A stretch of 64,000 bases of DNA, from positions 33,827,511-33,891,510 of the forward strand of contig NC_056000.1 in NCBI RefSeq assembly GCF_018446385.1, read 5' to 3'. The notes under the pieces are model-generated. The model did no database searches. It saw only the letters and a program-made list of their open reading frames with translations, and was not told the DNA's origin. Below, piece by piece: positions 23,450 through 34,847 of this stretch (positions are counted from its first letter, which is position 1; each line of letters starts with the position of its first letter). The position numbers and the translations under genes were made by a program. The stretch is from Zingiber officinale. Taxonomy: Eukaryota > Streptophyta > Magnoliopsida > Zingiberales > Zingiberaceae.

Positions 23450-23669
23450 AAATAAACCGCCTGCTATTTAAGCGTTCTTCGTCCCCGCTGCTAGGGTTGA
23501 TCGTCCGCCGCTAGGGATTTTGATCTCAGAGGTAAGAGCTCATCGCTTCATGATCACTCTCACTTTTCTCATCTCGAAACCTGCTGCTGCAAATGTGATA
23601 TTTTAACCTTCGACTGGATTGACCGTTGGATGTTTTTTGTTTGATTAATAGGAATAGAGAATTCGAGAG
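23450..23669 (+). promoter_or_regulatory. Promoter and 5' leader of the eL36 gene, with leader intron
   Basis: A TATA-like TATTTAAG lies at about 23464-23471. The probable leader exon ends at CAGAG just before GTAAGAGC (donor near 23533), and an acceptor TTGATTAATAG lies near 23651, 18 bp before the start codon. A leader intron is common in plant ribosomal protein genes. The transcription start is not fixed by sequence alone. Confidence 0.55.
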
Positions 23670-25224
23670 ATGGCCCCTCCTCAGCCGAAGAGCGGGCTCT
23701 TCGTCGGGCTCAACAAGGGGCACATCGTGACCAGAAGGGAGTTGCCTCCTCGGCCTTCGAGCAGAAAGGGGGTATGGATCTCGAACTCATTGGAAGTGAT
23801 GTTCAATTCTGCTGATGATTGTCTACAATCTCATTGTTTTATTCTTCGTATTGGAGTTGCATGAACTTGTAGATCAAAACTTGTGTGTTACCTTTCAATC
23901 AGTAGCTTGTTTGCATATAAACACTTCTTGCAAGTATCAGTGCTTATCGATTTCCAATCTTGGTTCCACAGCCACGGCGTTGTTGCTGAGAATCCTTTAG
24001 ATGTGTTAGTAATTATCACATCTTTAAACTGTTTCAATGCATATTTATCACTGCACTTAGCTTTTGTGTTATTGTCCCTTTAATCCCTTGATTTAATCCC
24101 TTTAATCCTATTTCATACTATGAAATAGGATGAATCTATGATTCTGGAATAGTTAATTTCATTGAGTGTCTATGCTTCTTTTTGCATTTCCATATTCTCT
24201 AACGGTCGGGTTTTGCAATGTATTTCATTATTATTTTCAATTAGTGGCCAACTCCATTCTCACGTTTGGCAAAAGTTTTATTCACACTGCAAATTCATAT
24301 GCACACAACTTAGTTCTTTGTAGCTTGAATGATTTTGGATAGCTTAAGATGTATCTTTTGGAATTCTTTGCCAGAAAACTAGCAAGAGGGTCCATTTCGT
24401 GAGGAGCTTGATCAGGGAAGTTGCTGGCTTTGCTCCATATGAGAAGAGAATCACTGAGCTTTTGAAAGTTGGGAAGGACAAGCGAGCACTTAAAGTTGCC
24501 AAAAGAAAGCTGGGCACACACAAGAGGGCCAAAAAGAAGAGAGAGGAGATGGCTAATGTTCTCCGAAAGATGAGGTTTATTACTCAATCACTGAGTTAAT
24601 TATTTTCTACAATGCAGCATTCTATCAATATCTAATAAATGATTCAAATTGATTTTGCTTTTCTGAGTTTTGAATTTTTCATTCTACTTCCATGCAAGTG
24701 AGTTTTATTAATCATAATCACACTTGCTGAGATGTTTAATTCAATATATTGATATTATTTGTCACTGTTTGTCATGCCCTTGCAATTAAGGAATTATCAC
24801 GGATTAGTTTTTTTAATGAGAAATTGAATCTTTGACTAGTCATACTTGTCATGCCCTTGTACTAATCACTGATGCCTTTTATATCAGGTTGAAGGCTCCT
24901 ATAAGACCACTTGTTAGTTTCAAAGTTAACAAAAGAATCAGTGGTAGTATCAATCCTAATAAAATATATGCTTGAATCTTTCATTTCAATTTGCTCAAAC
25001 ACTCAAAAGAAAGAAAACCTAGCTTATATAACGTTGGCTTCCCTTTGATATTTTCTTAGCTAATTGTTAACTCTTCTAAACCCATGAGTGATTCATAAAG
25101 GTGTTGCTGCACTGTTGTCTATACATGCTAAGAGTTTGTATTGAAAATTTTCAAATGCAAAGATATTCAATCACTAACTCCTCGTGTATTTAGGTCGGCT
25201 GGAGTGAGTGACAAGAAGAAATGA
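23670..25224 (+). CDS. RPL36: 60S ribosomal protein eL36
   Basis: Three coding exons: 23670-23771, 24375-24574 and 25194-25224, with GT donors and AG acceptors throughout (GGG/GTATGG, GCCAG/AAAACT, ATGAG/GTTTAT, TTTAG/GTCGGC). They give a 110-residue protein, the normal size. It contains the conserved start [18 protein letters not shown] and the core [17 protein letters not shown], followed by the basic [15 protein letters not shown] region and a Lys-rich end. eL36 is a structural protein of the large cytosolic ribosomal subunit. The frame is intact and looks functional. It converges with the HSP70 gene, 389 bp apart. Identification is by clear family resemblance. Confidence 0.97.
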
Positions 25225-25613
25225 GGCTGTCTGCAGGATCCGAAGCTTCAATCTTAATCATACATTGCTGGGGTTTTAATTCAGTTGTTTGCAAAAGTAA
25301 CTTTTTGACTCGTGATGGCTATTATTTTCAGCAACTGATCTGCTTCATCTATCTTTGGAACTGCTTTTAACTTGTGGCTTGAGAACTCTTCTTGTAATTT
25401 TTAGCCTGTCAAAGCTAGATCCTAAGTATTATCATAATGAAGTATGGCTAATCATTTAAAACTTTATGTCATAAACTTTCATCATCCAAATTGAAGAATT
25501 TTGGCATCAATGTTTCATTAGTTTGAGCAGGGACTCATCTGGGGAATTGATTCTAGTTTACACGACTGCACTGTTTATTACCCAAAGATAAACTCTTACA
25601 TTAACTCAGTGGA
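25225..25613. other. Shared 3' flank of convergent eL36 and HSP70 genes
   Basis: AT-rich; no gene. It must hold the 3' UTRs and polyadenylation sites of both genes, so the two transcripts may overlap here. Confidence 0.6.
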
Positions 25614-26069
25614 TTAATCGACTTCTTCGATCTTCGGCCCTGCTCCGGCACCAGACGATGCTGGAGCATCTTCATCCATGCCAGAAGCTGCTCCTCCCTG
25701 ATACATCTTGGCTATGATGGGGTTGCAGATACCTTCCAGTTCCTTCATCTTGTCCTCGAACTCCTCCGACTCCGCCAGCTGATTCCCATCCAACCATCCG
25801 ATGGCCCTCTCCACTGCATCTTCGATCGTCTTCTTGTCAGCTGGGGGCAGCTTGCCGGCGATCTTATCATCCTTGATTGTGTTCCTCATGTTATATGAGT
25901 AGTTCTCTAGGGCGTTCTTGGCCTCCACCTTTTTCTTGTGATCCTCATCCTCGGCCTTGTACTTCTCGGCCTCTTGGACCATCTTCTCGATCTCTGCCTT
26001 GCTGAGCCTGCCTTGTCATTGGTGATGGTGATCTTGTTCTTCTGCCCGGTGGTCTTGTCCTCTGCCGAG

Positions 26070-26102
<33 letters not shown>

Positions 26103-27919
26103 CAGACATTGATCTGAGGTACACCTCTGGGGGCCGGAGGAATGCCGGAGAGCTCGAATTTACCAAGGAGGTTGTTGTCCTTGGTCCGAGCTCGCTCGCC
26201 CTCGTAGACCTGGATTAGTACGCCGGGCTGATTGTCAGAATAGGTGGAGAAAACTTGTTCCTTTTTGGTGGGTATCGTCGTGTTTCTCGGAATCAAGACC
26301 GTCATGACGCCACCGGCGGTCTCCAGCCCAAGCGAGAGAGGTGTGACGTCAAGGAGCAGCAGGTCCTGCACTTTCTCGTTTCCCTCGCCGCTCAGGATGG
26401 CGGCTTGGACAGCGGCGCCATAGGCTACGGCCTCGTCCGGGTTGATGCTCTTGCATAGCTCCTTGCCATTGAAGAAGTCTTGGAGCAGCTGTTGGACTTT
26501 CGGAATCCTCGTCGATCCACCGACGAGCACCACGTCGTCGACGCTACTCTTATCCATCTTTGCGTCCCTCATACACTTCTCCACCGGCTCCATGCATTTC
26601 TTAAAGAGGTCCATATTGAGCTCCTCAAATCGAGCTCGGGTGATGGTGGAGTAGAAGTCGATGCCCTCGAACAGAGAGTCGATCTCGATCGTGGTTTGGG
26701 CGGTTGAGGAGAGAGTTCGCTTTGCCCTCTCGCAAGCTGTTCTGAGCCGCCGAAGAGCTCTAGGGTTGCCGCTGATGTCCTTCTTGTGCTTCCTCTTGAA
26801 CTCCTGCACGAAGTGGTTCACCATCCTGTTATCGAAGTCCTCGCCGCCGAGGTGCGTGTCGCCAGCTGTCGCCTTCACCTCAAAGATACCCTCTTCGATG
26901 GTGAGAAGAGAAACATCGAAGGTCCCGCCTCCGAGATCAAAGATCAGCACGTTCTTCTCGCCAGAGCTGCTCCCCTTCTTGTCGAGGCCGTAGGCTATGG
27001 CTGCTGCCGTGGGCTCGTTGATGATTCGCAGTACATTGAGGCCGGCAATGACTCCGGCGTCCTTGGTGGCCTGCCGCTGCGAGTCGTTGAAGTAGGCAGG
27101 GACCGTGACCACGGCGTTCTTCACGGTGGTTCCGAGATAGGCTTCGGCGATCTCCTTCATCTTGGTTAGCACCATGGAGGAGATCTCCTCGGCGGAGAAC
27201 TGCTTCTCCTCGCCTTTGTACTGGACGACGATCATGGGCTTGTCGCCGGGGCCAGCAATCACTTTGAAAGGCCATAGCTTGATGTCGCCTTGAACGGAGG
27301 GATCACTGTAACGCCTCCCGATCAAACGTTTGGCATCTGACGAAACAGAGAAATTTGGATCAGAATCTTCACTTTTCTACGATTTCAAATCAGCGAATCA
27401 CAAAAGTAAATTGTTAATTCGTCTAACAAATCAGAAAATTGTTAATCACATTACTACAATTCTGAAGACGGAGCGAAATGTATCGTTAACCTAACAAAAG
27501 TAAATTGTTAATTCGCAGGGACTACAACACGATGCAGCATATCTAACTCTGCGACCAATCGCCATAGAACAAAACCATCGTAATTGTGAACAAATCGAAC
27601 GCACAAAAGTGCACACTGATAACGGTTCTAGGCCAAACTTAAATCAAAACACCACATCCATCGAAACAAGGAACAGAGAAGAAAGGGGAATCTTCTACTT
27701 ACCGAACACCGTGTTGGTAGGGTTCATGGCGACCTGGTTCTTGGCGGCGTCGCCGATTAGCCGCTCGGTGTCGGTGAACGCGACGTAGGAAGGGGTGGTG
27801 CGATTGCCCTGGTCATTGGCGATGATCTCCACCCGGTCGTGCTGCCACACTCCGACGCACGAGTAGGTGGTTCCCAAATCGATCCCAATCGCCGGACCCT
27901 CACCCTTGCCACCAGCCAT
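25614..27919 (-). CDS. HSP70: Cytosolic HSP70/HSC70 chaperone, with an apparent one-base frameshift
   Basis: Exon 1 is 27919-27703 and exon 2 is 27336-25614. The intron (27702-27337, GT-AG) splits the codon for the Asp of DAKRLIG, the standard position in plant cytosolic HSP70s. ATPase signatures are present: [25 protein letters not shown] and [17 protein letters not shown]. The substrate-binding domain follows, and the protein ends in the cytosolic EEVD tail (GPKIEEVD), which binds TPR co-chaperones. With continuous frame it would be about 646 residues, the usual size. However, near 26010-26012 the reading shifts after TNDK: one base is missing compared with the expected ...DKGR.SK reading. 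Downstream sequence is conserved in the other frame to the stop. This is either a recent inactivating mutation, which would remove about the last 130 residues (the lid and EEVD), or a sequencing error. Codons are strongly GC-rich at third positions. Confidence 0.93.
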
Positions 27920-28048
27920 TGCCTCCGAGAATAGAAGAGATTCTGTAAAGAGGAGGAGGAAGAAGATGATATCGCTCGCTTTGTTCTTCTTGAGAATTTC
28001 GATTGCTGAAGCAAAACGCTACGAATCGAGGAAAGAGAGGACGGGCGG

Positions 28049-28091
28049 GGTTCTATATATTGACTTCGGGCGGGAATTCTGGAAGCTTCCC
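28049..28091 (-). promoter_or_regulatory. Heat-shock element and TATA box of the HSP70 promoter
   Basis: 28077-28089 is a perfect three-unit heat-shock element, TTCnnGAAnnTTC (TTCTGGAAGCTTC). About 20 bp nearer the gene lies TATATAT (28054-28060), which on the minus strand reads as a TATA box. The start codon is at 27919, leaving a leader of roughly 100 bp. The arrangement is typical of a heat-inducible HSP70 promoter bound by HSF trimers. Confidence 0.8.
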
Positions 28092-30262
28092 TTGGTCGAT
28101 CATGGCCGTTGGATTCGTTTGATTGGATATTGGACGGCGATGGATGATACGTCTGGGCGTCTCCGGTTGCTTTGAGAACTATCGAGTCATCATTCAAATT
28201 CCATGACATAGCACGCGGGCTATTTGATTCCTAATTGGGTCTTGACGGATACGAAGGCCCAGCCCAACTAAGTTGATGTATTATAACTTTTCCTCTCAGT
28301 TGCCTTTCTGTAACGGCGGAGCTGCCGTCGCCTCTTCTCGGCTACGTCTCACCTTCGCTTCGATCTTCACGTCGGGTACGCTTATTATGTCCTTTACAAT
28401 CGTCTCTAGTTTAACCGCTGGCGTTGTTGGATCGGGCAACGCAGGGTTGACCTTGTTATCGTTGTCGCCTGCGTCTCCCGGGCAATTGGGCGGTGGCATA
28501 TTCAATTATGATTCGCTTTGGATTCACATGGATCGATTGGTAATGTTGTGGTGCGGGATCGGGTAGATGGTATAGATGGGGATTTGGTCGATTTAAGGGA
28601 TATTTGAAGTGGACGCAGTCGTTTGTTAGGGTTTGGGTTTGGGTTTGGGTGGGGTAAAACGTGGGGATATAGCGGAAAAGAGGGATCTTTAATTGGTTAC
28701 GCTGATGGTTCGTGATTCTAGGTATTTGGGAAATTTGGGAGGGACAAGGAAAGAAAGAGTCGTTTTTTTTTAATATTATCCTCCCCCACTAAAAGGTTTG
28801 CAATTTCTTCTCTGATTGCTTTTGTCACTTTTTTTCTTCTCTTCGACAATCAATAATTGATCTGGGATATTGTCATAATTATCTTCGATTCCTGGAGAAT
28901 GATTTTTCTTTTAAATTTGTAGCATCGGACTTAAGCTTATTATCATTGGAATTGAGAATTGGCAGTGGTTTTCCATTGTGCCTCTTTGTATTTCTCTTGT
29001 TTAAATGTTTTTCCATAGTTCGTCTTTCTATTTCTCTTGTTTAAAACTCTGCCACATCGAATTTGTTTCAGTCGAGATTGTGGTTTTGCTTAATATTAGT
29101 AGGGACTTGGAGTTTTGGACTAAGTTTGTCTCTAGGAGAGCATAACCAGAATTGCCAACATAGTGTTCGATTGGTTCTGATTCAAAATGATAAATTTTGA
29201 TCAGACCAATCAAGTGCATCAGAACGCTGGAATTGGTATGATGGAAAGTATAAAATGCAAAAAATTGTATCAAAAAGTTAAGATGGAATGATTTTTCTTC
29301 ATTAGAATAAGTAGATTCAAGAATGAATATGTAAACTGTAATTATTTTGTAAGAAAAGAATGTCTCATTCTTGTGAGTAGGACATTTAGATATTGGATCT
29401 ACTATTTAATAAGAAGGGATATTGATGAATTTATCATTTAATAGGATAAAGAACTGTTGGTTGAAACAGAGTGAAGTATATATTTTTTATCCACAGATAT
29501 AAAAAAAAATATTATTATCTGATATCAATTAAGTACAGTGCCAATAAGTGATACAATAAGAGAAAATAAGTTGAGATGATTTTTACTTATTCAAAGATGA
29601 TCAATAGATTTCATAATTTTAAAAGTTGAATCTAGTAGAGAGATATGGGTATGGGGAGGTAAAAGAAAATGTTACTTGATGTAATAGAATTGATATAATT
29701 TGATTAAAATTAATATTCATGTAACTGACTCCAAATAGTTGGGATGAATGTGCTTACCTGAAAGAGGGGAGTGAGACTAATATTTCGGTGGTTAAAGGAT
29801 TGTATTCAAGAAAATTCATCATTTATCTAGAAATGCTACGCAATAGCTGTTTTTGGAAATCTGGTTGATGTTTTTTGGATTAAGAGCCTTTGCCTCTTGA
29901 ATATGGTCCATTTTCTATTCTCATTCTGACTACTCCATGTATATCATCCATTATTGTTTTTTACTTTCTTTCAAGTTGGCTTTATAATATCATTTCTGTT
30001 ATTATCATTATAATTGTACATCTCTATGCAATAATCCTGCTCTTCTTATCTTAAATTTGTTGACTATGCTGTCCTTGATGTAGCATTGTTTCAATAGTGC
30101 AAGGCCATGTTCTCATTAATTTTATCTGTTCTCTCTTGGGGCTTATCTTATCTGCTTCTATATGATATTGTGCTATATACTGTTACAAACTTTCAACATA
30201 ATCTATTAATTAAATATACTCTCTGACAGTGGAGGCAATCTTGGTAGATCCTGTCACTAGCA
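28092..30262 (+). promoter_or_regulatory. Probable promoter, leader exon and long leader intron of the SYP5-type gene
   Basis: A GC-rich, CT-rich stretch (about 28290-28375) resembles a 5' leader exon. A good acceptor, CTCTGACAG near 30229, lies just before the ATG at 30263. A leader intron of about 1.8 kb is the likely explanation for the AT-rich gap. GGGTTTGGGTTTGGG at about 28628-28650 is telomere-like. ORFs at 28273-28566 and 28296-28505 have no family resemblance and probably reflect GC-rich leader sequence. The leader-intron model is inference; cDNA would settle it. Confidence 0.4.
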
Positions 30263-31886
30263 ATGGCAACTTCTTTGGATCAATGGATGAGGGAGTTCAA
30301 TGAAGCATCAAGGCTTTCTGACGAAATTAATGCTATGATTTCTCAAAGGGGCTCTTTACCTCCGTCAGGTCCTGAAACCCAACGTCAATTAACTGCAATG
30401 AGGAGGAAGATAACAATTCTTAGGACTAGATTGGAGAACTTGGAGGCCCTTCTTTCAAAGCTTCCTAGCATACAGCCAATGTATGTGTTTCTTGTTCCTT
30501 TAAACGTAAAATGTTGAAGCTTGTTTTTTTTCGGAAATCATCCTGGTCTTGTAAAAGAGTCCCTATGCTGCAAATATTTCTTACAAGTTCATATTGTTTC
30601 ACTTATCTAAACTCTAGTTTGCAAGATGTTGTACCATCCTTTTTGGTACAACATCTTAAATTGAATTGCTTATCCTGTTCAAGCGAAAATTGAATTACTT
30701 TATTTTATTGGTTGTACTTAGTATCACCCATTGATTCCTGTTTGGAGCATGACTATTTTGACACATTTTAACTGACTTCTTAGCACAGAAAGGATAAAGA
30801 GTTGCATAAGCGACGAGAGATGCTATCAAATCTAAAATCTAAAGCAACTCAGATGGCATCCATATTAAACATGTCCAACTTCGGAAACAGGTTTGCCTAA
30901 CACAGTGCAATACACTCAGATGGCTTTACAATGTTGCACCCATACCTTTCAATTTTACCACAATAAAGTCTGTTTCAATTCAAACTTGATGGATCACATT
31001 TAGATAGTTCGTATGCATGTGATATTTTTTTGTCAATTACTTAATTAGATACTGGACTAACCATTTATCAAAGATAGGGAGGACTTGCTTGGAGATAGTA
31101 AAAAGCCAGTTGATGTAGCAACAAGAACTGCTGAGTTGGATAATCAGGGTATTATTGGTTTACAGAGACAGATTATGAGAGGTATAATCTTTATTTTTTT
31201 CCACATCTTCAAATAAGTCTCTATTCAACACATTATTACCAATTTATCTGGTTTCATAGAGCAAGATGAGGGCCTTGAAAAGTTGGAGGAGACTGTGTTA
31301 AGCACAAAACACATCGCATTAGCAGTTAACGAGGAATTGGATCTGCACACAAGATTAATTGTATGTAATTGCATGACCAAGTAGTATATTTCTCTCTAAT
31401 GCAGAATGATTCAGCAACAACTTTCAATCTTTAAGGCATCCATTGATAACTGAACATTTTTGTAATGATGCAGAACGATCTGGACCAGCAAGTTGATGTA
31501 ACAGACTCAAGGCTACAGGTAATATCAGCTTTTCTCTGTTCTAAATTACAACCTTGTGGTCCTTTTGAATTTTGACAGCCGATATATACACTACAGTGGT
31601 AAAATGGTGCTGAAAAGACCATGCTTTGAGGATATTGTTATACTTAGCTGCTTATCTTAGAATCTAATCATTTTTGCAATATGAATCTATCGTTGTATTT
31701 GACGTGGAAAATTTGTGAACCAGTGTTATTTGACTATTTGCCGGTTTCATGCAGAGAGTTCAAAAGAGACTGGCAATCCTCAACAAGCGCACAAAAGGCG
31801 GTTGCTCGTGCATGTGTCTGCTCTTATCCATCGTTGCAATTGTAGCTCTGATTGTTGTGATTTGGGCTCTCATCAAGTACTTGTAG
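30263..31886 (+). CDS. SYP5-family Qc-SNARE (SYP51/SYP52-like syntaxin)
   Basis: Six coding exons: 30263-30480, 30789-30890, 31078-31181, 31260-31360, 31474-31518 and 31755-31886. All junctions are GT-AG and in phase, giving 233 residues, the size of SYP51/52. Features: an N-terminal helical region (MATSLDQWMREFNEASRLSD), a middle region with LKSKATQMASILNMSNF, the Qc-SNARE motif (about residues 140-200, with the zero-layer segment QDEGLEKLE and ending VDVTDSRLQRVQKRL), and a C-terminal membrane anchor (LLLSIVAIVALIVVIWALIK) preceded by Cys-rich GGCSCMC, possibly palmitoylated. These SNAREs act in trans-Golgi/prevacuolar and vacuolar membrane fusion with SYP2 and VTI1 partners. The frame is intact and it appears functional. 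It is head-to-head with HSP70. Confidence 0.93.
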
Positions 31887-32720
31887 TAGGCGGGACACAT
31901 CAAGAATGTGACGATGCCATCTTCAAGTGTGTTAAGTTCCTGCTAGTATTTGCTTCCGAGGCTTTATTTGTTGAGTTGCACTCGATACCCGAGAAAGTAA
32001 GGATACGCAATGTCATATTCAAGCAAGCCAGTCATTCTCATGTGGTTTACTTGTCGAGCTTGCACTAGTGAAAAGTGAGGATAATGTTGGGTGACTTTTG
32101 CATTTATTCAACACAAAAATGAAATTTGAGGTACCGCTTAGGATCCGAGCAGTGTTATGACCTTATTGTGCTATATGATGTGTGCTTTAGATTGTGGAAC
32201 TTAAATGTTTGGATTGAAATTGTATTGATGAATCTCCCCTTTCTTCTATAATGAATGATTGAGCTTGTTGTGAATACTTTGCCTCTTGTTGATGTTGAGC
32301 ACATCCACTTTTTTCTAGGGTTTTTAGAGTATAAGGTTTGTGACGCCTTCCGCCATTTTCTATCACAAAATAGCATTTTATCTGTGATTGTGGTTGGAGC
32401 ATGTCACTGTCTTCCTTGATTGGCTTTTCCTCCTTACTTTACCCTCTCAGGCACTGCAATGACGATCACAAAAAAATAAATTGATGAGGGCATTATGGTT
32501 CTTTTGATTATAAAATTATTAAAATACCTTTAAAAGGAAAAATAAAATTTATACATGCCTTATAAAATTCTTCTCAAGTTTTTTTTTTCTTTTCAAAACT
32601 TTATGATTTTCTAAATTTTAAATTTTAAAAATTAAATACAAGGATATGTTTACAAAGCAAGCAAACTAAAAACGGATGAATTAATAGGAAAGGGAGACGG
32701 ATGATAAGAATTAATGAGTC
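31887..32720. other. 3' UTR and flank of the SYP5-type gene
   Basis: The first 200-300 bp is likely 3' UTR. The rest is AT-rich with no gene. Small ORFs at 32155-32402 are not supported. Confidence 0.5.
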
Positions 32721-33051
32721 GGTCAATCTTAGAATTAGTCGGTATAAACTAAATACCTAATATTGTTTGAAAAAATAAATAATATTCTATTGTTGCAAAA
32801 GTAACCTGCTCTGATTTCAGGTAGATAAATATTTTATGTAGAGATAGAATATTTTTAAATTCTAAATGAGTATAAATTGTATTTCAAATTTATTTGGTAG
32901 GTTAATTAGAGAAAAGAGCCTCCATTATTAGTTGGACGAATCTAATTACTTGGATTATTTTAAAAAAATAACCTACAGGATATTAGATAAAAAACATATA
33001 ACATACGCATCATTTCTAGAAGCACACATGATAAAGTATTATGGGAGTGTA

Positions 33052-33278
33052 TGTTGCAAAAGGTTGGAACCGCCAACCCAGCGGCCCCCTCACCCCGGCC
33101 CCACAAGTATGAGAGGGAGTAAATCACGGTGAATACGGGCCCGGCTATGACATGGTGGTCTCAGGTGTTTAGCACGGACAGATATTGATGTTATCGCATT
33201 TGCTGCCGCAGACCCTCGACCTCTCGACCTATGTTGCAAGAATCCATGTCATAACCGGCTGATCCCGCCCGTGGGGGC
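33052..33278 (-). mobile_element. SINE-like insertion with 17-bp target duplication
   Basis: 227 bp flanked by perfect 17-bp repeats (agtattatgggagtgta, 33035-33051 and 33279-33295). The sister duplicate at 35170-35205 has no insertion, so the empty site is visible. On the minus strand the 3' part has GAGGGGGCCGCTGGGTTGGCGG, related to the tail of the SINEs at 8286 and 38756. Its 5' head is different, with GGTCGAGGGTCTGC as a weak box B. Confidence 0.8.
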
Positions 33279-33286
33279 AGTATTAT

Positions 33287-33358
33287 GGGAGTGTAGATCA
33301 TATGGTAGAGTGCTTTTTTTTTTGGCATGTGAGAGGCATGGGGTTTGATTCCATATAC
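33287..33358 (+). pseudogene. tRNA-Ala relic (copy 1, badly decayed)
   Basis: Resembles plant tRNA-Ala over its length (GTGTAGATCATATGGTAGAG, then GCATG, then GAGAGGCATGGGGTTTGATT). The anticodon arm is broken by a T-run and the acceptor stem does not pair. The SINE target duplication overlaps its 5' edge. Confidence 0.6.
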
Positions 33359-33471
33359 AATAATTCCACTACAATATAATGAAATTATATATATATATAT
33401 ATATATAATTTACCACTATCTAAGCTAGTTAATAAGGTTAATTGAATTTTTTTTTTAGAAAGTCTTCTTCT

Positions 33472-34601
33472 TGTTGGTGCGGGAAGCATCCGACGATCGA
33501 ACCTTAGTTTTGATAATGGCAAAGGATTCAAAGTTAAGTTAGTGTGTGATCCAACATGTTTGAATGAGTGTTTCAAGAAAGTCCTAGCTGCGGTTAAGCA
33601 AGTGAAAAACCCTAAGGGGTGGTAACCTTAGGTCCTAGGGGGCGGTAACCCTAGGTGGAGGAAAACCCTAAGGGGCGGTAACCTTAGGTCCTAGGGGGTG
33701 GTAACCCTAGGTGGAGAAAAACCCTAGGGGGCGGTAACTCTAGGTCCTAGGGGGTGGTAACCCTAGGCGAAAAGTCCAGTCGGTCTGGAGGACCGGACTG
33801 ACATCAGGTAAATCTCCTGAGTGGAGTAGGTGAGGACGCATTCCCCGTAGAGGGAACAGTAGGCGTCGAGTCGACCTAGGGTTTCCGGTTGGGAATCCGA
33901 AGTCAGACTCGGACAGTCCGAAGACTGTCAGCTCTTTTTCACTTATGAATTATCAGATTCTAACATTGTCTTGCAGGGTATGAAATTGCTCGGACTAACC
34001 TTGTTTTGCAGGAGAAGCGGCTCCTGGAAAAAGGAGGTTCGGGCGCCCGGGATGGATCCGGGCGCCCGGAGGTCTGGGCACCCGGAACAGGTCCGGGCGT
34101 CCGGGACCAAATTTTATCCCCTGCGCGACTTCACCACGTGGAGCAAGCTAGTTGGCTGGCCACGTCACACTCCAGGCGCCCGGAAAGGTCCCAGGCGCCC
34201 GGAACCTCATATAAAAAGAGGGTTGAGGTGCAGCTTCAAGAACAACCATCTTCTAAGCATTCTCCGTGCGACAAGCTGCTAACGTCTCGACTCAGAAGTG
34301 CTGCAACGACAATTCGGAGCTTCAGCTTTATTCTTTTTATTGTCGGTACAATATTCTTTTCTGCTTGAATTGTACTTAGCGTGTAATAGATTTTACGAAT
34401 TATAGTTGTTGCCTACCGGAAGCGATCAAGGATCGCGGGCCTTCGAGTAGGAGTCGTCACAGGCTCCGAACGAAGTAAATCCTTCGTGTCTACTTTATTT
34501 ACTTTTCCGCTGCGTTATTTCTGAACAAGCTTTTACGATTTCGAAAAACGAAATAGCCACGAGCGCTATTCACCCTCCCCTCTAGCGCTTTCGATCCATC
34601 A
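33472..34601 (+). repeat. Solo LTR, Copia-type, with tandem and palindromic subrepeats
   Basis: Inserted in duplication copy 1; copy 2 is uninterrupted here. It starts TGTTGGTGCGGG and ends GATCCATCA. 33610-33775 holds tandem repeats of a roughly 30-bp unit with GGCGGTAACCTTAGG/GTGGTAACCCTAGG. 34037-34205 holds a cluster of CCGGGCGCCCGG-type palindromes, followed directly by a TATA box (CATATAAAAAGAGG, near 34208). No PBS or coding region adjoins it. The 5-bp target duplication is not clear. Confidence 0.7.
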
Positions 34602-34847
34602 TCTCCGTCATAAACAAAATACATAAGCAAATGGACAAAATGGGGGTATTTCAGGATTCACCGTCAAAATTTCAATCCACCTACCATGAAATTAAAAGTG
34701 ATAAAAAAAACATAAATTCTCAATTACTTATTTAAAAATTTTAGTCTTAACAAATTAATGGATAAATTTTCTTTAATATATGGTTAATTTAAAAATATTG
34801 GATTAATAAATTACCTATTACAAGTACCTTCATGAAATTAGATCTAT

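Larger units (their letters stand above)
32723..33471. repeat. Segmental duplication A, copy 1 (continues at 34602-34647)
   Basis: Matches 34848-35480 over its length, starting at TCAATCTTAGAATTA and including TTAGTTGGACGAAT, a tRNA-Ala-like relic and an (AT)n run at 33389-33408. Copy 1 was later interrupted by a SINE (33052-33278) and by a solo LTR (33472-34601). Its last part (CATAAACAAAATACATAAGC) reappears at 34610. Confidence 0.8.

Noticed and set aside
26255..27169. Plus-strand ORFs opposite HSP70 (up to 127 residues)
   Set aside because: Shadows caused by the GC-rich third positions of the HSP70 codons.
28273..28566. Possible small protein gene upstream of the SNARE gene
   Set aside because: Low-complexity hydrophobic ORF in a GC-rich leader, with a competing ORF on the other strand; a 5' leader is more likely.
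33287..33358. Functional tRNA-Ala gene
   Set aside because: The anticodon arm is disrupted by a T-run and the acceptor stem does not pair.
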